Of a stretch of 64,000 bases of DNA, positions 26,845 to 34,650 are shown piece after piece. Within the stretch, counting starts at the first letter, position 1; the number at the start of each line of letters is the position of its first letter. The translations under genes and the position numbers were made by a program. Below the pieces are notes generated by a model. That model was not told the DNA's origin. It saw only the letters and a program-made list of their open reading frames with translations, and searched no databases. The DNA is from JANOZM01 sp031429355 (GTDB lineage: Bacteria > Pseudomonadota > Gammaproteobacteria > Burkholderiales > Burkholderiaceae_E). Location of the stretch: positions 124,001-188,000 of the forward strand of contig JANOZM010000014.1 in the NCBI GenBank assembly GCA_031429355.1. The letters run 5' to 3'.

Positions 26845-29111
26845 TGAAGAAGCGAAATTTTTTAATTACAGCGGTTGTAGCTACCGGTGCATTAGTTGTT
26901 GGCTGGGGCGTTTTACCCGCCCGCCAACGAATGGCGGGTTCGGCTGCTTTACCGTTAACCAACGGAGAAGTAGCACTAAACGGTTGGATTAAATTAGCGA
27001 CCGATGGCACGGTCGGTTTAATTATGCCCAGATCTGAAATGGGCCAAGGCATCCACACCGGTTTAGCAATGTTGGTTGCCGAAGAACTCGATTGCTCTAT
27101 CGAGCAAATACGTATTTTGCCCGCACCAATCGATAAAATTTATGGCAACGTTGTAGGTTTGGCCGAAGGCGTGCCATTCCATCCCGACGACCAAGGTGCT
27201 GTTGCACGCACGATGCGTTGGACGATGGTCAAGGTAATGCGAGAAATGGGTTTTATGATGACTGGTGGCTCTGCCAGTATCAAAGACCTGTGGATTCCCT
27301 TACGCGAGGCCGCTGCAATGACTAAGGCCAGTCTTATCAAGACAGTTGCGACTCACTGGAATGTTGCCGAAGCGACTGTTGTAGTAGCCAATGGAATATT
27401 TACTGCAGGCGACAAAAAAATATCACTCGTTGAGCTCGTTAAGTCGCTGGGCGCAAACATCAAAGTGGCTGACACCTATCAACTAAAAACCCAGTCGCAA
27501 TTTAAAGTAATTGGGCAACCGCTTAAGCGAATCGACTCCGCAGCAAAAGTCTCTGCGAGCGCAGCTTACGGAATCGATACCGTGGTTCCCGGAATGGTCT
27601 ACGCTGCTGTCAAAATGGCACCGCAACTACGTGGTAGTGCGGGGCAAATCGATAGTGCAATTGCAGAAAAAATGCGCGGCGTAAAAAAGATCGTAAAATT
27701 TTCTGGTTCGCAAGATGCAACCGGTGGCGTGGCTGTTATCGCAGACCATTATTGGCTCGCAAAGAAAGCCTTAGAAACAGTAAAGGTGGTTTGGAATACC
27801 AGCGCGGCCGACGGCCTATCGTCTGCCCAAGCATTAAAATCAATGGCAAGTGCACTCGACACCGACACCGGCTTTGGGTTTTACAAAATTGGTGATGTCG
27901 AAGCCGCTTTAAAAAGTGCAACAACGCGAATCAAGGCCGAATATTTTGCGCCCTATCTTGCGCATGCCACATTAGAACCCATGAATTGCACCGTAGAGTT
28001 TAAAGACGGCAAAGCGACGGTATGGGTAGCCACTCAAGTTCCAGATTTTGCACAAAAGGCAGCCGCAAAAGCATTAGGCATTGATGTACAAGCAGTTACG
28101 GTTATCGTTACGTATTTAGGTGGCGGATTTGGCCGTCGTTTAGAAATTGACGCCGTTTTTGCTGCCGCCTCAATTGCTAAAGAATTACCAGGTCAGGCCG
28201 TGCAAATGATCTGGAGCCGCGAAGAGGATATGAAGCATGACTTCTATCGTCCTGCCGCGCTGGCACGCTTTGATGCGGGCTTTGATTCAACCGGGCAAAT
28301 GGTTGCTTGGAACAATGTCTCGGCTGGTCAAAACATCGTTCCACAATACATGTCGAGAAACGCTGGCTTACCAGTTGGTGGTCCAGATAAAACTAGCTCT
28401 GAAGGTGCGTTTGACCAACCCTACGAGTTTACTAACGCGAGAGTTGGCCATGTTGCCGTTGATCTAGCGGCTCCTGTTGGTTTCTGGCGCGCGGTCGGCC
28501 ACTCGCATCAAGCATTTTTTAAAGAGAGCTTTATTGACGAGTGTGCCGTTGCAGCTAAAACTGACCCCTATTTGTTTCGAGCAAACTTATTAAAGAACCA
28601 TCCACGACACAAGGCAGTGCTGGAACTAGCAGCGAAAAAGTCAGGTTGGGATTCTCCGTTGCCAACCAATGGTGACGGTACAAAAAGAGCTAGAGGCATC
28701 GCTTTGCATGAATCATTTGGAACCATTATTGCGCAGGTTGCTGAAGTATCGCTAAACAAGGACGGTGGTATTAAGGTGCATCGCGTAATCTGTGCGCTTG
28801 ATTGTGGTCTAGCAATTAACCCTAATTTAATCGCGCAGCAAATGGAGTCAGCCGTTGTGTTTGGACTTAGCGCCGCGATTTACGGAAAAATAGACATCGA
28901 AAAAGGCGTTGTGCAACAAAGCAATTTTCATGACTACGCCCTTGTCAGATTTAATGAGGCACCAATAGTAGAAACCCATATTGTTGCCAGCAGCCGCCCC
29001 CCAGAGGGCATCGGCGAGCCTGGGCTACCCCCGATTGCACCAGCGGTAGCCAACGCCTTGTTTGCACTCACTGGAAAACGCCTTAGAAACCTACCTTTAA
29101 CCGTTGCTTGA
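26844..29111 (+). CDS. Molybdenum hydroxylase large subunit, IorB-like
   Basis: 755 residues of the xanthine dehydrogenase/aldehyde oxidoreductase superfamily, closest in layout to isoquinoline 1-oxidoreductase beta subunits. There is an N-terminal hydrophobic signal or anchor (NFLITAVVATGALVVGWGV) without a twin arginine. Then come SEMGQGIHTGLAMLVAEEL, GYLGGGFGRR-type cofactor binding (YLGGGFGRRLEIDA), and ESFGTIIAQVAEVS, and near the end the catalytic Glu region PEGIGEPGLPP. It binds molybdopterin cytosine dinucleotide and hydroxylates an N-heterocycle or aldehyde. The partner Fe-S subunit gene is downstream. No maturation gene is seen. Confidence 0.88.
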   Translation: MKKRNFLITAVVATGALVVGWGVLPARQRMAGSAALPLTNGEVALNGWIKLATDGTVGLIMPRSEMGQGIHTGLAMLVAEELDCSIEQIRILPAPIDKIYGNVVGLAEGVPFHPDDQGAVARTMRWTMVKVMREMGFMMTGGSASIKDLWIPLREAAAMTKASLIKTVATHWNVAEATVVVANGIFTAGDKKISLVELVKSLGANIKVADTYQLKTQSQFKVIGQPLKRIDSAAKVSASAAYGIDTVVPGMVYAAVKMAPQLRGSAGQIDSAIAEKMRGVKKIVKFSGSQDATGGVAVIADHYWLAKKALETVKVVWNTSAADGLSSAQALKSMASALDTDTGFGFYKIGDVEAALKSATTRIKAEYFAPYLAHATLEPMNCTVEFKDGKATVWVATQVPDFAQKAAAKALGIDVQAVTVIVTYLGGGFGRRLEIDAVFAAASIAKELPGQAVQMIWSREEDMKHDFYRPAALARFDAGFDSTGQMVAWNNVSAGQNIVPQYMSRNAGLPVGGPDKTSSEGAFDQPYEFTNARVGHVAVDLAAPVGFWRAVGHSHQAFFKESFIDECAVAAKTDPYLFRANLLKNHPRHKAVLELAAKKSGWDSPLPTNGDGTKRARGIALHESFGTIIAQVAEVSLNKDGGIKVHRVICALDCGLAINPNLIAQQMESAVVFGLSAAIYGKIDIEKGVVQQSNFHDYALVRFNEAPIVETHIVASSRPPEGIGEPGLPPIAPAVANALFALTGKRLRNLPLTVA

Positions 29112-29167
29112 AACACAGAACGAGACCCTAGCCGCAGGTTTTTGCAACGCTACCGAACGAGAAAATT

Positions 29168-29623
29168 ATGGACACAAAAATATCAATTAATGGTGCGATT
29201 AAAACCGTACAAGCCGATGCGGACACCCCAATGCTATGGGTACTTCGCGACGATTTAAAAATGACAGGCACTAAGTTTGGTTGCGGCATGGCACTGTGCG
29301 GAGCCTGCACCATTTACATTGATGGCGTTCCCTCAAGATCCTGTGTTACACCATTGAACGCGGTGGGTGATAAAGCGGTAACAACAATTGAAGGCGCAGC
29401 CGGGCCGATTTTTGAAAAAGTAAAAAAAGCGTGGATCGAGTTAGACGTGGTGCAATGCGGTTATTGCCAACCTGGGCAACTGATGGCGGCAACGGCTTTG
29501 CTAGCATCAAACAAGGCACCAAGCGACGTGCAAATCGACGAAGCAATGGCTGGCAACTTATGTCGATGCGGAACCTATCAAAGGATTCGGGCCGCGATTC
29601 ATGCGGCCGCTAAACAGCTGTAA
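29168..29623 (+). CDS. [2Fe-2S] subunit of the molybdenum hydroxylase, IorA-like
   Basis: 151 residues. The N-terminal plant-ferredoxin-type cluster has its cysteines in GCGMALCGACTIYIDG and the following SRSC. The C-terminal helical domain carries the second cluster in QCGYCQPGQ and LCRCGTYQRI. This is the standard small subunit passing electrons from the molybdenum centre of the preceding protein. The gap to the large-subunit gene is 56 bp. The large-before-small order is the reverse of that in some described isoquinoline oxidoreductase loci. Confidence 0.92.
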   Translation: MDTKISINGAIKTVQADADTPMLWVLRDDLKMTGTKFGCGMALCGACTIYIDGVPSRSCVTPLNAVGDKAVTTIEGAAGPIFEKVKKAWIELDVVQCGYCQPGQLMAATALLASNKAPSDVQIDEAMAGNLCRCGTYQRIRAAIHAAAKQL

Positions 29624-29841
29624 GTTGCAAACGCGTGGAAAGTTGGGTTTGCTTTAGGACCAATGCGAGCCGTTATTAAAGTCTAGAATGGTTGTGAGGC
29701 TTTTCAAGATTGGATACGTAGGGAAAACTGTCGGGCTTGGTGGTAAGATTCTCGGTTAGGAATTGGCTTATCGCTTAAACTTCGAGTTTATGATTAACAA
29801 AAACCAGCCAAGTTATGCAGCAATTTTGCGCCCTGTATTAA

Positions 29842-29848
29842 GTTAGGC
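29842..29848 (+). other. Cassette junction core, left edge of the cluster
   Basis: GTTAGGC, a canonical GTTRRRY core, lies just upstream of the adhesin-like gene and far from any coding sequence on its left. It marks the leftmost recognisable recombination point. I could not find a matching RYYYAAC partner in the 29624-29841 space, which otherwise holds nothing I can identify, so it could be the end of a decayed attC or of an attI-like site. Confidence 0.45.
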
Positions 29849-29905
29849 CCCAGAACCATGAGTCCGGTAATCTCGACCTTCCAACCGACCAAACACGAAG
29901 ACACC

Positions 29906-30757
29906 ATGCTCGCTCAGAACGTCACGGCATACCTGCTCTTACTCGTCTGCAAAACAACCGCCGCTCAGAGTCAGGAACCAGTTCTACTTGGGAATACCAA
30001 AGAATTTCGCGTTGCCATTTCGTCCCCGGCAAGCTCGGCGCGGGTAGGTAATGCATTGCTTCTGCGTCACTACAGCTTTAACGCCGAGCAAAAATATGGT
30101 CGCACTGCACATCTTCTCGTTTCATGCGATGGTACTTGGATCAGTACCACCTTCAGAGACGTTTTCCACCTTGGCGAGGTTTTGACTATCTCAGAGCAAG
30201 ATAAAAGCGCCAAGACAAAGGAAACGCCTCTAGACCCATACTCGATAGAACAAACCAACGTCAGCACCAGCCTGGTGGCTCTAGCTGACCAGATAGCTCG
30301 TAGGGCCGGTCAATATTGCAAAACGGCTAGTAGAGAGCCCAAAAACAGTTTCATTCCAGTCGCTCAAACTTCGGAGGAAAATAGCATTCTGACTGCGACT
30401 TCTCTCGTTACTGGCACAAGCGCTAAGGTAGATGGGTCCATAGACGTGTGGATGCGTAGCACCGAATATAAGCGTGAAGATGTGCTGGATCAGACTGGGA
30501 AACCTCTCGCCGTCAATGGTGTTATCCAACGTTCAACCAAGCCAACCGGTAAGTACACAATGCAGAGGGTTGCCTACGATTGTCGCCGGAGAAGGATGGG
30601 CACCTACGAGTTGTCAGTTTATGAAGCAGGCAAGACGATCCCAGATTCGGAGTCGATGCCAAGAGAAAAGCTTCGGCTTTCACCAGTCACCCCTGGCACG
30701 GTGGGCGAGAGTCAGTTGGATTGGGTCTGTGCCATTTACGGAACGTCTTCCAACTAG
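29906..30757 (+). CDS. Secreted surface-adhesin-E-like protein
   Basis: I choose the ATG at 29906 because it places a signal peptide at once (LLLLVCKTTAAQS); an ATG at 29858 would add 16 polar residues. The C-terminal third has the surface-adhesin-E-like pattern: a 'DGSIDVWMRSTEYK' strand, 'YDCRRRRMGTYELSVYE', then LRLSPVTPGTVGESQLDW and a final Cys in VCAIYG. The two Cys probably form a disulfide. The N-terminal half has a fold I do not recognise. The molecular role is unknown. It follows a GTTAGGC junction and is followed by an attC-like hairpin, so it seems to be a cassette gene. Confidence 0.65.
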   Translation: MLAQNVTAYLLLLVCKTTAAQSQEPVLLGNTKEFRVAISSPASSARVGNALLLRHYSFNAEQKYGRTAHLLVSCDGTWISTTFRDVFHLGEVLTISEQDKSAKTKETPLDPYSIEQTNVSTSLVALADQIARRAGQYCKTASREPKNSFIPVAQTSEENSILTATSLVTGTSAKVDGSIDVWMRSTEYKREDVLDQTGKPLAVNGVIQRSTKPTGKYTMQRVAYDCRRRRMGTYELSVYEAGKTIPDSESMPREKLRLSPVTPGTVGESQLDWVCAIYGTSSN

Positions 30758-30777
30758 TCCAAAGCCGCTGCGCTGAC

Positions 30778-30892
30778 GCCTACCTCGGTTAAGCTGAGCA
30801 CCAACGGCAGGCCACCAAGCCCAAGCTACAGGTACGGTGTACATTTTCTGTGGCTTGGCTTGGCGTCCTGCCGTTGGTGCCAGCCTACCTCG
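30778..30892. repeat. Hairpin with attC-like cores between direct repeats
   Basis: A perfect 14-bp inverted repeat (GCACCAACGGCAGG at 30798-30811 and its complement at 30867-30880) is continued inward by an imperfect stem (GCCACCAAGCCCAAGC against GCTTGGCTTGGC) with extra bases on the left arm. Read as an attC it would have cores CACCAAC (30799-30805) and GTTGGTG (30873-30879), but the spacers are paired, unlike a standard attC. The hairpin is also flanked by a 10-bp direct repeat, GCCTACCTCG, at 30778-30787 and 30883-30892. It could therefore be a small inserted element. Confidence 0.5.
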
Positions 30893-30947
30893 AACTTTGG
30901 GCATATAACTGGCGCGCCATGCGTACACATAAAATAAAGAGCCTCCA

Positions 30948-32090
30948 ATGTCACTAGCTTCTAATTTCAATACTGAGCTTCATACCTTTGCACAAAACTT
31001 TGACACTGCGTATGAGGACAAAGCGGTAACTGCCCGTGGGCATTTTCTACGTTCTTATCCGCTCAGCCAACTCAAAAATATTACTCTTGATGAGTATGTA
31101 ATCGGCAAGGGCACTGCATCATTTTGTGCGTGTGTCGAAGCAAAGACCAGGGCTTGGGCAAATATGCAAGGAGCAACTGCAAATAAGTTTGGCATTTACT
31201 TTGGCAAGACAAAATCTGATCCCACAATGCGATACCGCTTTACTCAGAAGTTTGGAAAAACAAAAAATGAAGCTTTTGATGGAGTTAAGGAGGCACTATT
31301 AAATCTTGTCAAAGCAGGCAAGTCGAAAAGCTTTAGCGAGATCGACGAAAACCCCCTTTCTCAGATGTTCAAGGCCAAGATATTGAGCCTTTACTTCCCA
31401 AAGCTTTACTTGAATATATGCAGTTCCGAGCACCTCGAACAAATTGCCTCGGAGATGGGAATTTCGGGGCAACAATTCGTGAGCGAGTACCAGCATTTGT
31501 TAGTCGAAAAAAAATTGGCGAACAAAATCACAAAGGAATGGAGCAACCCCAAGTTCATGTCATTTCTTTACGCCAAGTTTATTCGTGGCGACTTGAATAC
31601 CTCCCTTTCCGCTAAAGTTAAAAAACCTCGAAAAAAAACTAGGCGTAGAGTTAATTTCGAGGATATTGCTGCAAACCGAGATGCCATAGGCAAGGCAAGC
31701 GAAGAGTTCGCCATCGAATGGGAAAAAAATCGGTTAGTCGGCCTCGGTTATCAAGAGCTGGCCGCGAAAATAGAAGATCGCCGCAACATTCCATCCTATG
31801 GATATGACTACCTTTCTTTTAGTGGGCCGGGGCAGGAAAGATACATTGAGGTCAAATCAGTTGGTCGAGACAGAAAAGAAGAATGCTTCCGGTTTTACCT
31901 CTCCGAGAATGAACTCTCGGTTTCTAACTCTGATGAGAGCAGCAAAGATTATTACTTTTACTTGGTGCTCTATGGTAAAGACGGAAAGCCTTGCGACCTC
32001 CTAGCGCGACACGCCAAAGAGTTTTATTCAAGCAGTGAAATTAGCCCATGCGCCTATGTGGTGAGGTTTGATCTTGAAGACCATAATTAA
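30948..32090 (+). CDS. McrB-N-like plus DUF3883 protein, candidate defence nuclease
   Basis: 380 residues. Residues about 45-90 (YVIGKGTASFC, ACVEAKTRAW, KFGIYFGKT) resemble the N-terminal part of McrB-like restriction proteins. Residues about 225-245 are a basic linker (KVKKPRKKTRRR). The C-terminus is a DUF3883 domain: an EEFAIEWEKNRLVGLGYQEL helix, then GYDYLSF with Asp287 and RYIEVKSVG with Glu301 and Lys303, a D...ExK arrangement like PD-(D/E)xK nucleases. No ATPase domain or partner gene is present. As the sole gene of a presumptive cassette it is a candidate stand-alone anti-phage or DNA-modification-dependent nuclease (inference). The stop codon lies in an attC-like core. Confidence 0.72.
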   Translation: MSLASNFNTELHTFAQNFDTAYEDKAVTARGHFLRSYPLSQLKNITLDEYVIGKGTASFCACVEAKTRAWANMQGATANKFGIYFGKTKSDPTMRYRFTQKFGKTKNEAFDGVKEALLNLVKAGKSKSFSEIDENPLSQMFKAKILSLYFPKLYLNICSSEHLEQIASEMGISGQQFVSEYQHLLVEKKLANKITKEWSNPKFMSFLYAKFIRGDLNTSLSAKVKKPRKKTRRRVNFEDIAANRDAIGKASEEFAIEWEKNRLVGLGYQELAAKIEDRRNIPSYGYDYLSFSGPGQERYIEVKSVGRDRKEECFRFYLSENELSVSNSDESSKDYYFYLVLYGKDGKPCDLLARHAKEFYSSSEISPCAYVVRFDLEDHN

Positions 32091-32192
32091 CGATTTCGTA
32101 CGCCATATCGCGGCAACTTTAATATGCACGCCCGACCCTGCAGTCGAGAGGGACTGCGCAAAAACGCGCAGCCCCTCACTTCTACGTTATAA
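32085..32192 (+). repeat. Weak attC candidate with strong inner hairpin
   Basis: A 12-bp hairpin with one mismatch (GAGGGACTGCGC at 32148-32159 and GCGCAGCCCCTC at 32166-32177) lies between AATTAAC (32085-32091, covering the stop of the DUF3883 gene) and CGTTATAAAG (core GTTATAA, 32186-32192). The next gene starts 12 bp later. The position and size fit an attC, but I could not pair the inner L arms, so the call is tentative. Confidence 0.4.
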
Positions 32193-32203
32193 AGCAACCA
32201 CAC

Positions 32204-32461
32204 ATGTCGAAATCTGATCTTCTGCTGATTCCTGGAATTGGAAAAACCTTTGTAAAGGATTTTGCTCGAATCAACGTAATTTCTATTGCTGATTTGGCAA
32301 ACAAAAAACCAGAAGCGTTATTTGCTCGCTTGATTAAAGAGAATGACCAAGAGGAACATGCAACGAGTAAAAACTATCTGTACGTAATCCGCATGGCAAT
32401 TTATTATGCCAACGGGGGCCGAGAGGAGTCAAAGCTCAAATGGAACGCTTGGAAAGACTAA
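32204..32461 (+). CDS. Small helix-hairpin-helix protein (pathogenicity-locus Cdd1-like)
   Basis: 85 residues. The N-terminal LLLIPGIGKTFVKDF and SIADLANKKPEALFARL form a helix-hairpin-helix pair of the type that binds DNA backbone. The C-terminus YLYVIRMAIYYAN followed by LKWNAWKD matches the small 'pathogenicity locus' (Cdd1) proteins found widely in bacteria. The function is unknown; non-specific DNA binding is the only reasonable guess. It is a single-gene presumptive cassette. The 120 bp after it contain a degenerate stem (CAGACGCTAGAA, similar to the attC at 35884) and no gene. Confidence 0.7.
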   Translation: MSKSDLLLIPGIGKTFVKDFARINVISIADLANKKPEALFARLIKENDQEEHATSKNYLYVIRMAIYYANGGREESKLKWNAWKD

Positions 32462-32587
32462 AAAATCCGCTGGCGAGTGTGCTTTATCTTAAGACGTTCG
32501 AGCAGACGCTAGAACATACTGCGCATGCTCGGTTTGAATCGGTTTCACTTTAATCAAACCTGCGCCACAAGGTGGTGTTTTTACGCT

Positions 32588-32712
32588 GCCCAACTCTGCG
32601 TTTTGCAGACGGAAGCAGCTGCTCGCTAAGGTTGCTGTATGCACAATTTGTTGAGCATACAGCAAACGTAAATCCGCACTTCAACTCGGTCTGCACCAAC
32701 CAGTGGTTAGGC
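32588..32712 (-). repeat. attC site of the DinB cassette
   Basis: On the minus strand it begins with GCCTAAC, a perfect RYYYAAC core that contains the DinB stop codon (32706-32712), and ends with GTTGGGC, a perfect GTTRRRY core (32588-32594). Next to the cores are the L arms GTGCAGAC and GTCTGCA. The centre is an 11-bp perfect hairpin, TTGCTGTATGC and GCATACAGCAA. Length 125 bp, like the long chromosomal-integron attC sites. Extra bases on the DinB-side arm favour the minus orientation. Confidence 0.75.
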
Positions 32713-33240
32713 CTCGCTCGGGATATGTGCGATAAAGTCTGTGACTCCAATGTCGATGCCTGCCTGAAAGAGAAGCGTACTAGCTTGACCGCGATGATGT
32801 GTTTCGTGGTTGTAAAAGTGGTGGAGTAGTAGACCAAAGTTCTTCGTGTGGTATTGGCCAGCAGTGTTGGTGTAGTGCAGGGGGCTTTCCAAAAGCTGAT
32901 TGGTGAGTAAGGATGCGAGTCGAACGATCACCGCGTCGATGCTTGTTCGCAGTGTCGTCAGTCCTGCAAGCGAGTCCGCAAGAGGTTCACGGAGTGAAGT
33001 TGGCTGCGGAAAGCTCGATAGTTCGTTTTGTATTGTCGACAACCCCGGTAGGGTTGCGAACCGGTTCAACCAAAGCAAATCCGCCACTGCGATGTGGTTC
33101 ATAGTATTGAACAGCGAGCCGAAGAAAGCATCTCTTTCTTTAGTAAGCTCATCGGCCGATAGCTTGGCGGCGGCATCGTACAACCGCTGGTTCATCGAAC
33201 GGTTGTAGTCGGCAAAAAGGGCGCACAGCGAAGGTGTCAT
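32707..33240 (-). CDS. DinB-family protein
   Basis: 177 residues with the DinB/YfiT four-helix layout. The predicted metal ligands are His49 (FNTMNHIAVADLLW) and two histidines of YNHETHHRGQ, the usual HxxxH pair. DinB-like proteins are mostly uncharacterised; some are thiol-S-transferases or are induced by DNA damage. The gene starts 5 bp after a GTTAGGC core and its stop lies in the GCCTAAC core of an attC, so the cassette boundaries (about 32594 to 33251) are very clear. It reads against most of the array. Confidence 0.85.
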   Translation of the reverse strand: MTPSLCALFADYNRSMNQRLYDAAAKLSADELTKERDAFFGSLFNTMNHIAVADLLWLNRFATLPGLSTIQNELSSFPQPTSLREPLADSLAGLTTLRTSIDAVIVRLASLLTNQLLESPLHYTNTAGQYHTKNFGLLLHHFYNHETHHRGQASTLLFQAGIDIGVTDFIAHIPSEA

Positions 33241-33245
33241 GTGAT

Positions 33246-33252
33246 GCCTAAC
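33246..33252 (-). other. Cassette junction core before the DinB gene
   Basis: On the minus strand this reads GTTAGGC followed by ATCACATG, the start of the DinB gene: the textbook junction where an attC ends and the next cassette begins. The rest of this attC should lie within or beyond the 3' end of brnA. A partner core is not obvious, only a degenerate GGCAAAC near 33310, so the attC may overlap the antitoxin gene or be decayed. Confidence 0.6.
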
Positions 33253-33259
33253 TCAAGCG

Positions 33260-33550
33260 TCATACATGGCTTTTTAGCCACTCGCGTAATGCATCGTTCA
33301 CGCGAGTTTGCCATCCTGTACCGCTCTTTCTGAAAGCACTAAGTACATCCGCATCGATGCGAATGTTTATGTGCTCCTTCGTGGTGAGCGAAGGTGGTCG
33401 GCCTCGTTTCGGAGTCAAAAGTTGGGTCGTCGTTTTCTTCGCGAAGAGCTTGGGCAATATTTCCTTCGCGGGCTTAACCTTGGCAAACCATTCTTTGGTT
33501 AGCTCTGGCGAATCAGCATCAGTTTTTTGAGGGTTCGGTTTGCGTGGCAT
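33260..33550 (-). CDS. brnA: BrnA-type antitoxin
   Basis: 96 residues. The C-terminal ribbon-helix-helix, HINIRIDADVLSAFRKSG and GWQTRVNDALREWL, is typical of BrnA antitoxins, which bind BrnT and repress the operon. The N-terminal half is charged and probably disordered until it wraps the toxin. It overlaps the 3' end of the brnT reading frame by about 30 bp, the usual arrangement. The partner toxin has an in-frame stop, so this antitoxin may be an orphan that still represses or could neutralise the second BrnT (inference). Confidence 0.85.
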   Translation of the reverse strand: MPRKPNPQKTDADSPELTKEWFAKVKPAKEILPKLFAKKTTTQLLTPKRGRPPSLTTKEHINIRIDADVLSAFRKSGTGWQTRVNDALREWLKSHV

Positions 33551-33803
33551 ATCTTTTTATTTCGCGAAGGTTTGCACGTCTAAGGCTTATCACGTGTGGT
33601 CGGTCGTTGCGCGGCGTAAAAACGGTAACGTAAAGTACCTCATCAATAAGGCCAATGACAATGTAGCGTTGCTCGCCATAATCTTTCCGAGTATCCTAAA
33701 CAATGAAAGCGAAGCCCCATTCTAAGCTATCAACGAGTGCGAAAGGGAGGCCCCGTTCGGCGATGTTGCGTAGGTTCTTTTTTGGGTCGAAACGTATGCT
33801 CAC
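33519..33803 (-). pseudogene. brnT: BrnT-type toxin interrupted by a TAG codon
   Basis: From a GTG at 33803 the frame reads SIRFDPKKNLRNIAERGLP, then LEWGFAFIV, a TAG at 33696-33698 (codon 36), and continues DTRKDYGEQRYIVIGLIDE and VISLRRANLREIKRYA to a TGA at 33519. Apart from the TAG it is a complete BrnT ribonuclease toxin. The second BrnT in this window has FEFEDTRKDY at the same place, so the lost codon was most likely GAG, one G-to-T change away. Readthrough or a sequencing error are alternatives. Confidence 0.8.
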
Positions 33804-33986
33804 ATTTATTATTGTACCCACGGTAATTATTTAATGCAAACACAACTTTTAGAGCGGTTTGGTCGTGAATAGCTTGACGCTCGAACTGACAAATTCCAGT
33901 GTCGGCATTTTGTCGACGCTTTCAGCTTCCCTCAAAACGCCGTCCCTGAAATTTGCAGCCCAGCTGAGCCGTGAATTTTCATAAGT

Positions 33987-34586
33987 ATGACTAGTGCTAT
34001 GTCGCGATTTGATAAATACCTCTTGCTCGCAGGAGCGCTGCCTTTGCCATGGTTCCTGTTCTGGATCACCTTGGGTGGATTCTTTGCGCCTGAATACAGC
34101 GCTATATCCCGGCACGGTAGCGAATTGTTTTCTCTCGGTGGCTTGCCCGCGCTTTGCTTACGCGTAGCTGCTATTGGTTCTGGGGTGGCGTTCGTGCTGT
34201 TCGGCGTTGGCGTCTGGCGCCGAGCCACCTTCGGCTGGTCCATCGGAGCTGTCGCCTGGGTTATTTTCGGGCTCGCAATGCTGTCAAACGGCGTGTGGCC
34301 AATGGGGAATCCGATGCACGGGCTCTACGGGGCGGGTGTTGCCAACTTAATCGCGCCTGCACTGTCTCACTTGGAGCTCGGAAGTAGTCTCAAGCGGCGT
34401 GCCCACTTCGCGCTCACTGCGGCTGTAAGTTCAATGGGTATCTTGTATCTATGGCTTAACTTGACCGGGCTCGACCCCGAGGCGTATCGCGGATTGACGC
34501 AAAGACTATTCTCTTCAGTAAATTCGCTTTGGCCATTTACTGTTTCTTTGTGGCTGGTCTATCGAGGCGCGCGCGATGAATCCTAA
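33987..34586 (+). CDS. Cassette-borne membrane protein, DUF998-like
   Basis: 199 residues with about six membrane segments (LLLAGALPLPWFLFWITLGG first, LWPFTVSLWLVY last). The overall shape and the ISRHGSE loop after the first segment resemble DUF998-type proteins, but I am not sure of the family. The stop codon lies inside the TCCTAAC core of the following attC, which ties it to the cassette array. No boundary core was found in the 183 bp between it and the divergent brnT remnant; that stretch holds only degenerate short stems. Confidence 0.65.
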   Translation: MTSAMSRFDKYLLLAGALPLPWFLFWITLGGFFAPEYSAISRHGSELFSLGGLPALCLRVAAIGSGVAFVLFGVGVWRRATFGWSIGAVAWVIFGLAMLSNGVWPMGNPMHGLYGAGVANLIAPALSHLELGSSLKRRAHFALTAAVSSMGILYLWLNLTGLDPEAYRGLTQRLFSSVNSLWPFTVSLWLVYRGARDES

Positions 34587-34641
34587 CCCTTCGCGGTCGA
34601 GGCGAGGCTCAGTTGGTCCCGCCTCACCGCAAATGTTAGGT
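34581..34641 (+). repeat. attC site (61 bp) after the membrane-protein cassette
   Basis: The clearest attC of the window. R'' TCCTAAC (34581-34587), a 6-bp spacer, L'' CGGTCGAGGCG, a short loop, L' CGCCTCACCG, a 5-bp spacer and R' GTTAGGT (34635-34641). L'' has one base more than L' (the C in CGGTC), the extrahelical base that gives an attC its polarity, and it indicates the plus orientation. The stop codon of the membrane-protein gene is within R''. Confidence 0.85.
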
Positions 34642-34650
34642 AGATGAACA

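Noticed and set aside
32462..32587. A further attC directly after the helix-hairpin-helix gene
   Set aside because: There is a partial stem (GAGCAGACGC against GCGCATGCTC) and a shared CAGACGCTAGAA segment, but no convincing pair of outer cores.
33849..34115. An 88-codon minus-strand frame upstream of the membrane-protein cassette gene
   Set aside because: It overlaps the clearly membrane-type protein gene on the other strand and has no family resemblance; its tail could at most be a leftover of an unknown gene.
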